A DNA stretch of 64,000 bases from an uncultured Candidatus Melainabacteria bacterium (lineage in GTDB: Bacteria > Cyanobacteriota > Vampirovibrionia > Gastranaerophilales > Gastranaerophilaceae), in assembly GCA_934757245.1 (NCBI GenBank), contig CAKVLH010000003.1, forward strand, positions 1-64,000, in the 5' to 3' direction. Made by a program: the position numbers and the translations under genes. The notes under the pieces were generated by a model. It saw only the letters and a program-made list of their open reading frames with translations, made no database searches and was not told the DNA's origin. Position 1 is the stretch's first letter, and each line of letters opens with the position of its first letter. Positions 35,745 through 44,772 of this stretch are shown here, piece by piece.

Positions 35745-38216
35745 TTATACACACTCAAATTCAATAACATCTTCTTGTAAAAATCCATAACTATATAGTT
35801 GTGGCAATAATTTATCTGACAGTTTTTTATGCGCCACTTTTAGGTTTTCAATTTCTTCTGCACCTATATTTGCTTGTTTAAGTGCTTGTTTTATTTGCCA
35901 TAAGCCGACGTCCCAATTTTGAATTTTATAGTCTAACCATCTTGTATTGCATATTTCCTTATAAAAATACTTATATAATTGTTTCCCATCATTTAAAACA
36001 ATTGTTGCGTCTTGCGATAAAGTTTTATTTCCTAAATAAGCAGCTAAAAACCTATCTTCATTAGCTGATGCAATTTGTAAACTTATATCGGACATAGGGC
36101 ATTCCCAAGTTTTTACTTCTTTGAGTAAGTATGGATATAAATTGTTTTTAATTTGATAAATTTTGTTTTTATACTTAACATCTTTTAGGGACACTGTATT
36201 ATTTGAATTAGCAAACGCACTCCAAACAATACAATCTAAAATAAATTCCTCTGAAAGATTATCGGTATTTGGGCTATAAAATAAATCCCTATCGTTTGTC
36301 CAGTTTGCAAAAGGCAATCTTCTGACAGTGTGTAATATCATTGATTTTTCAAAATTATTTGGTGTTACAGAAAAAGCACCTGCGCTTACATATGGTGTAG
36401 ACAAAATGAAAACACTATTTTGATTTTGTATATCATTACCTTTGCTTGCCAACGAACACAAAAAGTCGTTTGTAACCCTATCTCTTACATCTTTGTTATC
36501 TCCGGCAAAAGAGATAGCACTTTTGAACGGGGGCATTATTGTTTCATTCTTATACCTGTCAATCCATTCTGTTATTGGCTTTGAATCTTTTTCTTGAAAA
36601 ATGGTCTTTGTTCCATATTTTTCTAAATTACTATTGAAAACATCTAATGTTACCGTTTGCGAATTTATAGTTTTATTTTTTGCCAAATTCCATATTAAAA
36701 ATCCTACAGGGAAATTGCCTTTTGCACCATGAAAATGTTTAGAAGAAAAAACAAAACCTTTTTTAAATTCATATTGAAAAAATGTTTCTCGTATTTTGTT
36801 GTCATTTTTAGCGTTTATATATTTTATTTTTGAGAATAAGCATAAATGAGCATTTTTATTTTTAAATTCTTTGCTTATTCTATATAAAAATTGTGTAAAT
36901 AATTCTCTGCTCGATTCTCCTAAATTGTCCTTACTCATTAATGTTCTGATTTTAGTCATAGAAACATTATCTTTTGAAATTTTACCCGTTTCTTTGCCTG
37001 TTTTATTGCTTGTTGCAAAAGGTGGATTGATAAATATAATCCATTTTAGATTTGGATTTTTTAAATCATCTATTAATTTTTGGGGCATTTTAGGTTGCAT
37101 AAATTCTAAATTTAAATTTTCGCCAAGAAAACCAATATCATCGTTCAAATAATCATATTGAAAGCATGTTGCAGAAGGAAATATTCTTTTACAATAATTT
37201 GCATCATCTTCTAAAAGAGTCGAAATATAACAATACTTTAGTGCAGATTCAGGTAATTTAAATTCTAAATTCCCTGTTCCTGCTGCCATATCCCAAAAAC
37301 GATATTCTCCACTTTCCCACCAATTTTTGCCGATGACTTTTTCTAAATATTTTAAACCTTTTTCAGCATATTCAACAGGTGTATAAAATTCTCCTGTAAA
37401 ACGTCTTTCATAATCATTAGAAATTCTATCAACTTTTTGTCTTATCGCAAAAATATCTTTGCTTTCAACTTTATCATATATTGACCAAAAATAATCATAG
37501 TCTTTCATCGGTAAAGTTTTTAATTTAGCATTGCCATCGCCTAAATCAAAAGCAATTTGATTATTATTAAATTTATTACTTTTTCCAATTTCTATATCAG
37601 ATAAAAAATATTCAGAAGCTTTTCTACCATTTTCAACATACTTGCCAAATAAGTGCGACCAATATTTATAAACATCAAAGAAATTATCTTCATTTATGGA
37701 TTTCTTATCTGAAAAAGCCAAAGTTGTTTGTTGTGCCGAGAAAGTATTATAATACTTTATAAATAATTCTTCTTCTGTTTCGTTTTGCAAACTATAAACA
37801 TGAATATTTTTTGTGATATCAAATTTTTCAATGTCTGTTATTAATTTTGGGCAAGGGCAACTCGCGGCTCTATCCCAATCGTATTTGTCACTTGTCGAGG
37901 TATAGAACTTTTTATATTTTGCGGTTTCAAAAAAGAATGCTTCATTTCTATCTATAACAAAAATAAATGGTGGTAATGGATTTGCAGTTCTACCATATTT
38001 TAAATACCTAGCATAATACATTGTTTGAGCAATAACCGCTGAAATGTTTTTTATATTCTTGAAATTTTTATCTAATTTAAATTCGTGCAGAATGCTTTTT
38101 GTATAATGGTCTATTAAGCCATCAGCATTAATTTTAAATTTAAAAAATTTCGCAAACTCTGACTTTACTTCTTCCTCTTTTTTACATGTTTTTAGAACAT
38201 CATACAATCTTTTCAT
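35745..38216 (-). CDS. N6-adenine DNA methyltransferase with N-terminal nuclease-like region
   Basis: 823 residues. SAM motif I FWDMAAGTGNLEF (~307) and catalytic motif IV NPPF (~396) identify an N6-adenine enzyme. GEFYTPVEYAEKGL before motif I is typical of Type I/IIG-like methyltransferases. The N-terminus (residues ~1-120) includes ILHEFKLDKN (~42-50), an E-x-K element, so it may carry a nuclease-like domain of its own, possibly inactive. No TRD boundary is clear. It is followed by a PD-(D/E)xK nuclease gene 3 nt downstream. A small gene at 38384 lies divergent. Base composition is AT-rich like other accessory genes. Confidence 0.8.
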   Translation of the reverse strand: MKRLYDVLKTCKKEEEVKSEFAKFFKFKINADGLIDHYTKSILHEFKLDKNFKNIKNISAVIAQTMYYARYLKYGRTANPLPPFIFVIDRNEAFFFETAKYKKFYTSTSDKYDWDRAASCPCPKLITDIEKFDITKNIHVYSLQNETEEELFIKYYNTFSAQQTTLAFSDKKSINEDNFFDVYKYWSHLFGKYVENGRKASEYFLSDIEIGKSNKFNNNQIAFDLGDGNAKLKTLPMKDYDYFWSIYDKVESKDIFAIRQKVDRISNDYERRFTGEFYTPVEYAEKGLKYLEKVIGKNWWESGEYRFWDMAAGTGNLEFKLPESALKYCYISTLLEDDANYCKRIFPSATCFQYDYLNDDIGFLGENLNLEFMQPKMPQKLIDDLKNPNLKWIIFINPPFATSNKTGKETGKISKDNVSMTKIRTLMSKDNLGESSRELFTQFLYRISKEFKNKNAHLCLFSKIKYINAKNDNKIRETFFQYEFKKGFVFSSKHFHGAKGNFPVGFLIWNLAKNKTINSQTVTLDVFNSNLEKYGTKTIFQEKDSKPITEWIDRYKNETIMPPFKSAISFAGDNKDVRDRVTNDFLCSLASKGNDIQNQNSVFILSTPYVSAGAFSVTPNNFEKSMILHTVRRLPFANWTNDRDLFYSPNTDNLSEEFILDCIVWSAFANSNNTVSLKDVKYKNKIYQIKNNLYPYLLKEVKTWECPMSDISLQIASANEDRFLAAYLGNKTLSQDATIVLNDGKQLYKYFYKEICNTRWLDYKIQNWDVGLWQIKQALKQANIGAEEIENLKVAHKKLSDKLLPQLYSYGFLQEDVIEFECV

Positions 38217-38383
38217 AGTTAAATTTTACTATAAAAATACAAAGTTATTTGATTATTACATTTTATTCAATACTTGATAATAAATCTTATTCATATTTAT
38301 GTGTCTGTATGTAAAACTTTTCCTGCTTTTTCGCTTTTCTGACTTCTTTCATTTATTGTGTTTCGTGATAGACGGAGGGGATT

Positions 38384-38593
38384 ATGGAAGAAACAGACTA
38401 CAATATTACAGAAAAAGAATTTAAGCAAATTAGTAAATGGGCAGAAAATGTTTACAATATAGCCGTCATTGTTGATTATTTTGTTAGCAACCAACCTGAA
38501 ATAGAAGAATATTACAATCTCGCACCAGTAATAAAAAATTTAAGAGATAACGCAGACTTATTAAATACGTTTTTTATTGATAATGAAAAATGA
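38384..38593 (+). CDS. Small R-M-associated protein, paralogue of the 77-aa protein at 53662
   Basis: 69 residues. Strong SD GGAGGGG before the ATG. About 70% of the residues match the protein at 53662-53895 (shared: ITEKEFKQ/ITPKEFKQ, SKWAxNxYNxAV, DYFVxNQPEIEE, YNLAPVxKxLR, FFIDxEK). It is divergent from a methyltransferase gene 167 nt away, as is the paralogue. Predicted as two or three helices with no recognised domain. A role as regulator or accessory subunit is inference from context. Confidence 0.75.
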   Translation: MEETDYNITEKEFKQISKWAENVYNIAVIVDYFVSNQPEIEEYYNLAPVIKNLRDNADLLNTFFIDNEK

Positions 38594-38896
38594 TTTTTTT
38601 ATTTTCACATCGCTGTAAAATATCAAACTAACCGTAAACTATCAAACTGCCGAAAAGTATTGAAAATAAAGTGAAAGTACGAGCAGTTAAAATGCAGATA
38701 AAGTGCAAGAAAGATTAGTTTGATATTTTTTAAATCAACCTGCTTCCGACCGCCCAAAGCCCTACAACGAGCGAACTTTGCCAAAAATTATCAAACTAAC
38801 CATCTCTGTCAAACTGATTGTTTTACTACACCGGGTTCTCCATAAAGACACATTGAAAAATTGAGCTTGTTTGAAGATTTAATCTTTTCAGTTAGA

Positions 38897-38967
38897 GAAA
38901 CAGGCATTAAAAAAGGGCTTGAAACTAATTCTTGCCCTAATAATAGAAAAAACTCACCAGGCTGGAC
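38897..38967. repeat. Left copy of 71-nt direct repeat (att-like, tRNA-Asn 3' end)
   Basis: Matches 61096-61166 at 68 of 71 positions. It includes the terminator-like hairpin (AGGGC...GCCCT) and 15-16 nt of the tRNA-Asn 3' end (ACTCACCAGGCTGGAC here; ACTCCCCAGGTTGGAC in the tRNA). It is the expected product of integration at the tRNA 3' end. Confidence 0.85.
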
Positions 38968-39066
38968 GACATTGGAACTTTTTGCAGAAGAATTGTATGA
39001 AAAAATTGTGAATATAAATAATCTTAAAAATTTTCACTTATTGAAAATAACAAAAACATGGTATTA
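38962..39066 (+). pseudogene. Decayed C-terminal coding fragment, copy 1
   Basis: LDDIGTF, then a one-base shift, then AEELYEKIVNIN...FHLLKITKTWY and stop. Related to the fragment at 39790-39894 (LDDIGTF-EHELLEKIVDIN...FPLIKI). No start or upstream gene remains. Parent family not recognised. Confidence 0.45.
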
Positions 39067-39167
39067 GATTAAAATCCAATCTATAGACTTATTACAAATA
39101 CTAGTAGCATTTACTAATAATTTTTTTGCCCACTTGTATGCATAACAATAATATATGGTCTTGGTTT

Positions 39168-39644
39168 TTACTTGTCATCTTCTTTTTTGTCTATATATTC
39201 TTCCTTTATTTGTTCAAAAATTGGGTAATTGTCTAATTGTCGTTTTTGTGACTCCAATATCTTTTTATGTATATCTTGAATTATTGTTTCATCTTCGTCA
39301 GATAAATTATTGAATTTTTGCTTAGAAAATGAATCAACAAAAGCATTTTCCAAATTTACACTAGAGTCATGGCTATCCAATGCTTCTTTTAATAGGTTTC
39401 TACTTAAAGTATCTGCTGCCATCCATAACTCATGAATTTTTATCTTTTTATCATTTGTAATAGTATTAACTTTTTCTAAAATTTTTTTCTCATCCCACTC
39501 TTTAAGTCCTAATATGCTTAATATTTGAACATGCAAATCTTTAATTATTGATAAACGCTGTCTATAACTTTCCTCGATTTCGTTACTAAGTTTTTTGTAC
39601 TCGTTTATTAATCTTAAAATTTGATTTTTGTCTTTTTCTGTCAT
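39168..39644 (-). CDS. Hypothetical helical protein (158 aa)
   Basis: 158 charged residues, predicted all-helical with coiled-coil-like segments (residues ~8-45, ~105-140). No motif is recognised. SD AAGGGAG stands before the ATG. It lies just inside the left direct repeat and is separated from other genes by long non-coding stretches. Function unknown. Confidence 0.6.
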   Translation of the reverse strand: MTEKDKNQILRLINEYKKLSNEIEESYRQRLSIIKDLHVQILSILGLKEWDEKKILEKVNTITNDKKIKIHELWMAADTLSRNLLKEALDSHDSSVNLENAFVDSFSKQKFNNLSDEDETIIQDIHKKILESQKRQLDNYPIFEQIKEEYIDKKEDDK

Positions 39645-39789
39645 AACTTATTCTCCCTTTGTTACTTGACTTTATTCTAAAACACTATTCATAAATTTAT
39701 TGTAAAACAAACAAAATTTAATAATTTAAGGTCATAATAATCATTGTACAGTTTAGGTTTAAACCCAACACCACCTTGCCCCTCTCCTG

Positions 39790-39894
39790 TTGGATGACAT
39801 TGGAACTTTTGAACATGAGTTGCTTGAAAAAATTGTTGATATTAACTATTATAAAACATTTCCTTTGATAAAAATTTTTAACTTAAGCCGGTAG
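39790..39894 (+). pseudogene. Decayed C-terminal coding fragment, copy 2
   Basis: In one frame: LDDIGTFEHELLEKIVDIN, YYKTFPLIKIFNLSR, stop (39892-39894). Homologous at DNA level to 38962-39066. Preceded directly by the partial MITE-like arm, not by a start codon. Confidence 0.45.
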
Positions 39895-39927
39895 GGTGGG
39901 AAAAGCCAGTAGCGGCTCCCACCCTAC
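39891..39927. repeat. Hairpin with 11-bp perfect outer arms
   Basis: GTAGGGTGGGA (39891-39901) and its complement (39917-39927), with inner AGCC/GGCT pairing. G+C-rich within AT-rich surroundings, like the palindromes at 25665 and 26881. Confidence 0.75.
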
Positions 39928-40097
39928 ATTCTTTTAAATACGTTATGCAAAAGATGTTAAACTATAAACATTTATTAAAAAGAATGTAGAACAAAAAATT
40001 TAATAATTAGACATGCAATTTAATAAATCCTAGACATTCAAGATAATAAAAATTCCCCCTAAAAGGGGTTAAATTTAAAATTTATTATTTTGCGTGT

Positions 40098-40356
40098 CAG
40101 ACATTTCAAATTTAAGTGTCTATATAGTTTTTCGGACACTTTTGAAATCTGTTTTTGTAATGTTTAATCGCTGTGTTTGGCTTTGTGTTTGAGTTTCATC
40201 CACATCCCCAAGTCTGAGAGTCGTGGGTTTGAAAAGTCCGAAATGTCCGGTTATTAGGACTAAAATGTCCGGTATCTTTCCATAAAATTTTTATAAAACC
40301 ACCGAGTTTCCCCTATTATATTTGAATTACAGCCGAGTGCAAAAAGCGGACATTTT
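40098..40356. repeat. Cluster of AAARTGTCCG-like motifs
   Basis: Six related sites: CAGACATTTC at 40098-40107 and CGGACACTTTT at 40133-40143 (inverted), AAAAGTCCG 40232-40240, AAATGTCCGG 40241-40250, AAAATGTCCGG 40262-40272, and CGGACATTTT 40347-40356 (inverted). Similar GACACATTT sites occur upstream of the Mu-type transposase (~42610) and near 53113. Compatible with protein-binding sites; the protein is unknown. Confidence 0.55.
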
Positions 40357-40809
40357 ATAAAATATGCCCTTTGAAATTTATACTAAACTCGGAAGACCGC
40401 CACAAATTGTGCGTTTTAGAATTTTAATTATTTCGCATAATTCTATTATATTTACCCCTAAGTCGGAAGTGATTTTTAAAGTGGGAAGTTGCTTCCCTGA
40501 GTTTATTTTATAAGGATTTTATCGAAATAAATTCCAAAACTTATATATGACTTTTCTAAAAGTATGTGTAAAAAATATCGGATAAATTTTACCCCTCAAA
40601 GACGGAAGCAGAATTGAGAGAAATTTACAGGTTTTTGCAAAATTATGAATTCAAACTGTGTTTAAATTGCGTTTAAAAGGTGTTCAAAAGCAGTTTTATA
40701 AAATTTTCTGCTTAAAATTCAGTTATAATCAGGCATAAAACAACACATTTCCCCGTAAATTTTAAACAATTGATAATAACCATAGACAATAAATAAAATT
40801 TGACAAAAA

Positions 40810-41553
40810 TTATATCTCTTCAACTGTTAAATCTTTATTTATTTTCACCGGTTTTAAAGTTTGACTTTCTAATAAAAATTTTTTTAGTTTCTTAGAATTT
40901 ACTCCTTGTCCACTTGGATGGCATGGATAAGGTTGAGAATCATTTATATCATAAACATATATTTTATCTTTAAAAAATGAATTTATCTCATCAATAAATT
41001 CATTATATTTGTTAATATCATTATTTGAGCCCCAGGCCGCTAAAAATACTGTATTCATTTTATTAGATTTTTCTAAGAAATTTTTTACAAATTTAACGTT
41101 GATATTTTGTTGGCTATTGTTTTCCATTGCTTGTTCTGGTTCACTTGTGATAATTGGCATCGTATTTAATACTATAACTTTAGAAAACTTCAATTCAGAC
41201 TTTGGAATTTTAGCGACTTTTGCTATTTTTATAACATTTTTAACTGTTCTATCAATTCCTGAATTGTGAGCACCAAAAGGGAATGTCCAAGAAGGATTCA
41301 TCATTAAAGTTATGATGGTTCCATCATGTTTACAGTTCTCATTATTTAAAATATCTAATTCCAAGTAATATCGGTTATCTAAACATCTTGGATTTTTTAC
41401 ATCATATATCCCATAACCGCATACATTAATTACACCTTTTATATTTTTAGAACAAATTTTATTATCTTTAACCTCATAACTGTAAATCTCTGTATCTTTT
41501 AGAAGATTATATACATCCTGGTTCTTTTCTTGTAAGTTGATTTCTTTTAACAT
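40810..41553 (-). CDS. DUF1643-family protein
   Basis: 247 residues. LMMNPSWTFPFGAHNSGIDRTVKNVIKIAK followed by KVIVLNTMPIITSEPEQA corresponds to DUF1643, a family with a uracil-DNA-glycosylase-like fold; see parts LMMNPSWT, GIDRTVKN and VLNTMPI. A late HPSGQG segment also fits. Catalytic role is not established. It follows the putative nuclease gene at 41599 by 45 nt and probably shares its transcript. SD TTGGAGA before the ATG. Confidence 0.7.
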   Translation of the reverse strand: MLKEINLQEKNQDVYNLLKDTEIYSYEVKDNKICSKNIKGVINVCGYGIYDVKNPRCLDNRYYLELDILNNENCKHDGTIITLMMNPSWTFPFGAHNSGIDRTVKNVIKIAKVAKIPKSELKFSKVIVLNTMPIITSEPEQAMENNSQQNINVKFVKNFLEKSNKMNTVFLAAWGSNNDINKYNEFIDEINSFFKDKIYVYDINDSQPYPCHPSGQGVNSKKLKKFLLESQTLKPVKINKDLTVEEI

Positions 41554-41598
41554 ATATTCTCCAAAGTCTATTATTTAATTATAACAAGTTTCAAATAA

Positions 41599-42471
41599 TC
41601 AATCGCTTAATAGTGATAAATAGTTTTGAATTCTTTGCGGTAATATTTTTTTGTGTTTTCGAGCCCACTTAAATAATTCATCAAAAGTAATTTCTTCAAT
41701 ATTTCTTTTTTTATCTGTATAATTATTTTTTTGTCTTTCATCTAATACGCATATAAAAATCTTATAATCAGCAAATTTGTTACATATTTTAGCAACTTCA
41801 ACGCTACTATTCCCGATTTTACATTGAATACAAGCTTTATTGCCATATTTGTCTCTCATCTCATATTCTATGAGCTTTGCACCCTGTTTATTTGTAGATG
41901 GAATAATATAATATTTTTTTTCTTCTTGTAGATATAACCCTGCTAAATCCTCTAAATCATCATAGTGTAATAAGTTTTTAATACTATTAATATGAATATC
42001 TTTTTCCTTATTTTCATAAAGTTGGCGGCAATACTCTTCAAGCTCATCAGAACAATGAACTTTGCAAAGAACATATCCTCGTCCAACAAATCTGCTTATA
42101 ATATCACCTGGGATATAATCAAACTTAATTTCTTTCCATATACATTTTCTTGATGGTCCAATACCATCGATAACTTCACAATCACCCACTACTTGTCCTA
42201 ATCTATAATCAAGACCATCAATTTGTGTCCAAACTAAATCCCCATTTCTGATATTTTCAATAGCGTTTAAAGAAACTTTCAAACCTCCATTTAACTTTTT
42301 ATTATCAGAATAATCTTTATGATTTTTCGCTTTCTCTCGATAAGTATTGATATCTGTTATTCCGTCTATAGGCCAACCTATAGCCATAATATTATTATCA
42401 ATACAATAATTTCTATCTTCCTTCTCATGACCGGATTCTGAAGTAAATAATTTTAATCTATAAATAGTCAT
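41599..42471 (-). CDS. Putative modification-dependent restriction endonuclease (PD-(D/E)xK C-terminus)
   Basis: 290 residues in two parts. The N-terminal part (~1-150; IMAIGWPIDG, NIRNGDLVWTQ, LGQVVGDCEV) resembles beta-barrel readers such as EVE/PUA-like domains. The C-terminal part holds a restriction-type core: EDLAGLYLQEEKKYY, GAKLIEYEMR and ACIQCKIG, the last fitting the Q/E-x-K strand. This order is typical of Type IV-like enzymes that sense modified bases. SD AAAGGAG. It is upstream of the DUF1643 gene and divergent from the Mu-type transposase. Function is inferred. Confidence 0.55.
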   Translation of the reverse strand: MTIYRLKLFTSESGHEKEDRNYCIDNNIMAIGWPIDGITDINTYREKAKNHKDYSDNKKLNGGLKVSLNAIENIRNGDLVWTQIDGLDYRLGQVVGDCEVIDGIGPSRKCIWKEIKFDYIPGDIISRFVGRGYVLCKVHCSDELEEYCRQLYENKEKDIHINSIKNLLHYDDLEDLAGLYLQEEKKYYIIPSTNKQGAKLIEYEMRDKYGNKACIQCKIGNSSVEVAKICNKFADYKIFICVLDERQKNNYTDKKRNIEEITFDELFKWARKHKKILPQRIQNYLSLLSD

Positions 42472-42688
42472 ACAAACACTCCTTTGCCTATAATATTACA
42501 TTAAAAATAAATTTATTTTTCTCACGATTTATAATACTAACAATTATAAAATTTAAAGCCGTCAGAATTGGACATATATTATCAAACAAAATTACGACAC
42601 ACTCTGACACATTTCCCCCTCAAACACTTCCAATTTAAGAGAAAGTAGTCTAACATACAGTAGCTTCAATAATAAATAAGGATACGGT

Positions 42689-44751
42689 ATTGCAGACATT
42701 AATAATAACGATATTTGGATTGATGTTGAGACGCTTGCAAAATTGAGAAACATTACCCGCCGAGCTGTTCGGCTGGCATTGAACCAAAACAAATATGAAT
42801 ACAAAGTCGAAAATATCCGAGGCGGTAAAACATACAAAATTAAATTATCAACGCTTGAAGAAGAACTTCAGCTTAAGTATTTTCAGGAATATTATGATGA
42901 TTATAAGACTTGCGAAAATGAGGTTATTGAACTATCAAATCTCAACATCAAACAAGAAAAACTAATTTCAGAAAACCAAAGAAAAATTGCACTTGCAAAG
43001 TATGACTTAATTTATGCTTGGCTTGATTTTAGGAAAGATTATAAAAGGGATAAATTTAAAACGGGTGGCAACGTACCCGATAAAGAATTCTTGCAATTAT
43101 ATAATACAGGGATGTTTCAGGAAGAGATTTTTAGGATTTTAGGTAAAGTCTCAATCGGCTCGCTTTATCGCTGGCGAGCGTTATTAGATTATAACAAAGA
43201 TTGGACAGCACTTGTCGGGCAGTATAAATATTCAACCCGAAAAGAGTATCGCACAACGTTAAATGAAGAACAGATAAAAATATTTATACAGATTTTGCTT
43301 TCGCCTAGTGCGTTTTCAATAGGTAAAGCAATTTCTTTAACTAAGCATATTTTAAAAAAACGTGGGCAGGAGATTTTGCCAAAAGACATTACATTCCGCA
43401 GGTATGCGGAATGGTTCAGGGATAACAACTTCGATAAATGGACGCTTGCACGTGACGGCGAAAACGCATTAAAGGATAAAGTCAGTCCGTTTATTGTTAG
43501 AAACGCAGCACTTTTAAAACCTGGGCAAGTGCTTGTGGCCGACGGGCATACGCTCAACTTCCAAGTAATAAATCCATTTACAGGCAAACCCTGCCGAGCG
43601 ACTCTGCTTGGCTTTTTAGATTGGAAATCAGGAGGGCTTGTCGGGTACGATATTATGCTTGAAGAATGTACGCAAAATATCGCGTCGGCCTTAAGAAATG
43701 CCATTTTAAAAATGGCCATATTCCTGAATATGTTTACCAGGATAACGGTAGAGCCTTTAAAAGCAAATTCTTCAATGGTGATAAAAAGTTTGAAGAACTC
43801 GGATTTACAGGTGTTTATAACAAACTCGGAATAAAACCTGTTTATGCCACTCCATACAACGCTCGAGCAAAAGTCATCGAGCGTTTCTTTTTGGATTTTC
43901 AGGAAAGTTTTGAGAAGCTGATTCCAAGCTATATCGGGACAAGCATTGAAAATAAGCCGGCATATTTGATGCGGAATGAAAAGTTACATAAAAATATCCA
44001 TGAGAAATACAGTTTTACCCCGACAATAGAACAGGCACTCAAAATGATAGAAAAATGGCTTGAATTTAAGCATTCTCAGCCCTGTCCTAATGCTAAAGAT
44101 AAAACAATTCAAGAAGTTTTAAATGAAATCGAAAAACAAAATATTGATGAAAATTCGTTGGATGATTTAATGATGGCACAAGAAATAAAATCAATTGACA
44201 GAAACGGAATAAGGTTTTTGAAAGCGGATTATTTTGACGAGGCACTTTATGGTATCAAAGAGAAAACCGTCATAAAGTACAGTCTGTTCGACCTTTCTTA
44301 TATCAAAGTTTACTCAATGAAAGGCGAATATATATGTAAGGCAAACCGCATAACAGAGACTCATCCGCTTGCTTATCAAATGGGCGATATTAAAGATATT
44401 GAGGATTACAAGCAAAAAATTGAAAAGCAGCAAAAGCTTCGCAGAAAAACAATAAAGGCAGTTCGCGAGCACTTTAATCTTGAAGATATGGATTATCTTG
44501 AAAAAGAGCTGATGCAAAATATCCGCCTGCCAGAGCCTGAGCCGATTAAAGAAATAACCGTTCAACATGAACCAAAGCCGAAACAGGATTTTGAGCCAAA
44601 AGTTAAAACCTCAATCGTTGCAAGACCGATATTTAAATCTTCTTATGAACGCTACGAATGGCATATGCAGAATGGCTGTATCTGCCAAGAGGACAGGACT
44701 TGGCTAACAAACTACATAAAATCAGACGAATACAAAGAAATTTATTCCTAA
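42689..44751 (+). CDS. Mu-type DDE transposase (MuA-like), read through a -1 frameshift
   Basis: Two overlapping frames join to a 687-residue MuA-like protein. Start: the MuA-type N-terminal winged helix (NNNDIWIDVETLAKLRNITR) is open only back to a stop at 42677, and the first usable codon is ATT 42689 with SD AAGGA 6 nt upstream; the first TTG (42743) would cut the domain. Frame switch: at T_TTA_AAA (43705-43711) a -1 slip joins ...NAILK to NGHIPEYVYQDNG. Catalytic residues appear only in the joined protein: Asp ~285 (VADGH), Asp ~352 (QDNG), Glu ~398 (VIERFF). The 67-residue D-D spacing is as in MuA. The C-terminal region has a Pro-rich linker, as in MuB-binding tails. Followed by a MuB-like gene. 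Confidence 0.8.
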
Positions 44752-44772
44752 TTTTTAGGGAAAGGAGCAGTA

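Larger units (their letters stand above)
38597..39167. other. Gene-free stretch containing left direct repeat and short reiterated motifs
   Basis: 571 nt. 38621-38850 contains several copies of TATCAAACTAACC-like sequence (near 38620, 38638, 38797) and an inverted one (TTAGTTTGATA near 38718). Then comes the 71-nt tRNA-linked repeat (38897-38967) and a decayed coding fragment (38962-39066). I see no intact gene. Confidence 0.6.
39645..40809. other. 1.2-kb gene-free region with repeated motifs
   Basis: No supported gene. Contents: an arm-like remnant of the 26881 MITE (39765-39790); a decayed coding fragment (39790-39894); a hairpin (39891-39927); a small CCCC/GGGG hairpin (~40057-40072); six copies of AAARTGTCCG-type motifs in both orientations (40098-40356); and three CGGAAG-containing direct repeats, two of them preceded by ACCCCT (near 40391, 40463, 40612). 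The density of repeats suggests a former replication, transposase-binding or regulatory region. Confidence 0.6.

Noticed and set aside
38621..38850. Iteron-type plasmid origin (TATCAAACTAACC-like repeats)
   Set aside because: Only a few imperfect copies, irregular spacing, and no replication initiator gene nearby.
38861..39067. A 68-codon open frame crossing the left direct repeat
   Set aside because: It runs through the tRNA-derived repeat and terminator hairpin and only its last part is protein-like; the coding look comes from the decayed fragment at 38962-39066. It has no SD.
43189..43719. Antisense 176-codon open frame within the transposase gene
   Set aside because: It is a mirror of the conserved DDE coding strand and has no family features.
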